From Bacteroidales bacterium (GTDB lineage: Bacteria > Bacteroidota > Bacteroidia > Bacteroidales > JAADJA01): 43,239 bases of DNA. The stretch lies in NCBI GenBank assembly GCA_020438105.1, contig JAGQVE010000001.1, positions 207,985 through 251,223 of the forward strand, given 5' to 3'. The notes beneath the pieces were generated by a model that was not told where the DNA came from, searched no databases, and was given only the letters and a program-made list of their open reading frames with translations. Position numbers and translations under genes: made by a program. Of the stretch, positions 43,095 through 43,239 are shown one piece after another. Position 1 is the first letter of the stretch. Each line of letters opens with the position of its first letter.

Positions 43095-43239
43095 ATGAAA
43101 CGCAGATTTTTAGTATTTGCTGTAATCGGACTTATCATCGGATTACACAACGGCGCTTTTGCCCAATTACAGGACGAAAAGTCGGTATCTATTACAATGG
43201 ATTTGCAGCCTATCCTTCAACTGGATATGGAAACTGCAG
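43095..43239 (+). CDS. Secreted protein, N-terminal fragment (cut by window)
   Basis: The ATG at 43095 opens a frame that runs off the right edge. It shows MKRRFLVFAVIGLIIGLHNG followed by AFAQ, a clear signal peptide, then LQDEKSVSITMDLQPILQLD. Too short for assignment. Confidence 0.7.
   Translation, partial: MKRRFLVFAVIGLIIGLHNGAFAQLQDEKSVSITMDLQPILQLDMETA

Overview
The window is from the chromosome of a Bacteroidota bacterium, most likely an anaerobic or facultative member of the Bacteroidales/Marinilabiliales type. The evidence is type IX secretion C-terminal sorting domains, families largely confined to the phylum (DUF4290, DUF6427, DUF3078), TPR-linked sensors and LuxR-type regulators, promoters of the form TTTG-N19-TAnnTTTG, and few Shine-Dalgarno sequences. 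I saw no rRNA, tRNA, CRISPR array, IS element or prophage.

Left part (1-18.1 kb), mostly housekeeping. It holds a truncated MalY/PatB-type C-S lyase, a lipoprotein and a TerB-DnaJ co-chaperone. A two-gene lysine-degradation operon follows (lysine-ketoglutarate reductase and saccharopine dehydrogenase, each matching one half of the animal/plant bifunctional enzyme). Then come DUF4290, murA (with the Asp-type active site that predicts fosfomycin insensitivity), purD-DUF6427-rnhB, a bleomycin-hydrolase-type C1 peptidase and a TPR sensor histidine kinase. The last block is a complete riboflavin operon, ribD-ribE-ribBA-ribH, behind an FMN riboswitch.

Middle (18.2-32.2 kb), the most interesting block. 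A 12-gene minus-strand operon, with very tight or overlapping junctions, encodes a hybrid of Mrp antiporter and complex-I/group-4-hydrogenase subunits. The gene order is mrpE, F, G, mbhD-like, fused mbhE+mrpB, mrpC, a 1044-residue fusion of two proton-channel subunits, NuoH, NuoB, NuoC, NuoD, then a NuoI ferredoxin fused to a GltD/NfnB-like FAD-NAD(P) module. A rubrerythrin-like protein ends the operon. The order is that of the archaeal mbx/mbs (sulfane reductase) operon. The large subunit lacks the NiFe cysteines and the NuoB-like subunit keeps only three of four cluster cysteines, both as expected for an MBS-type rather than hydrogenase complex. The fused flavin module suggests electron exchange with NAD(P)H. 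A divergently transcribed FNR-type regulator carries all four [4Fe-4S] cysteines, and a near-perfect FNR box lies between it and the operon, which suggests anaerobic control.

Right part (32.2-43.2 kb). After a degenerate 7-bp tandem repeat there is a DUF3078 protein, a DUF2007/zinc-ribbon protein, small membrane proteins, a cluster of secreted proteins (FISUMP domain and two T9SS cargo proteins), a membrane TPR-LuxR regulator, an S9 prolyl-oligopeptidase-like lipoprotein, and a DUF916-like secreted protein followed by a truncated secreted protein at the edge.
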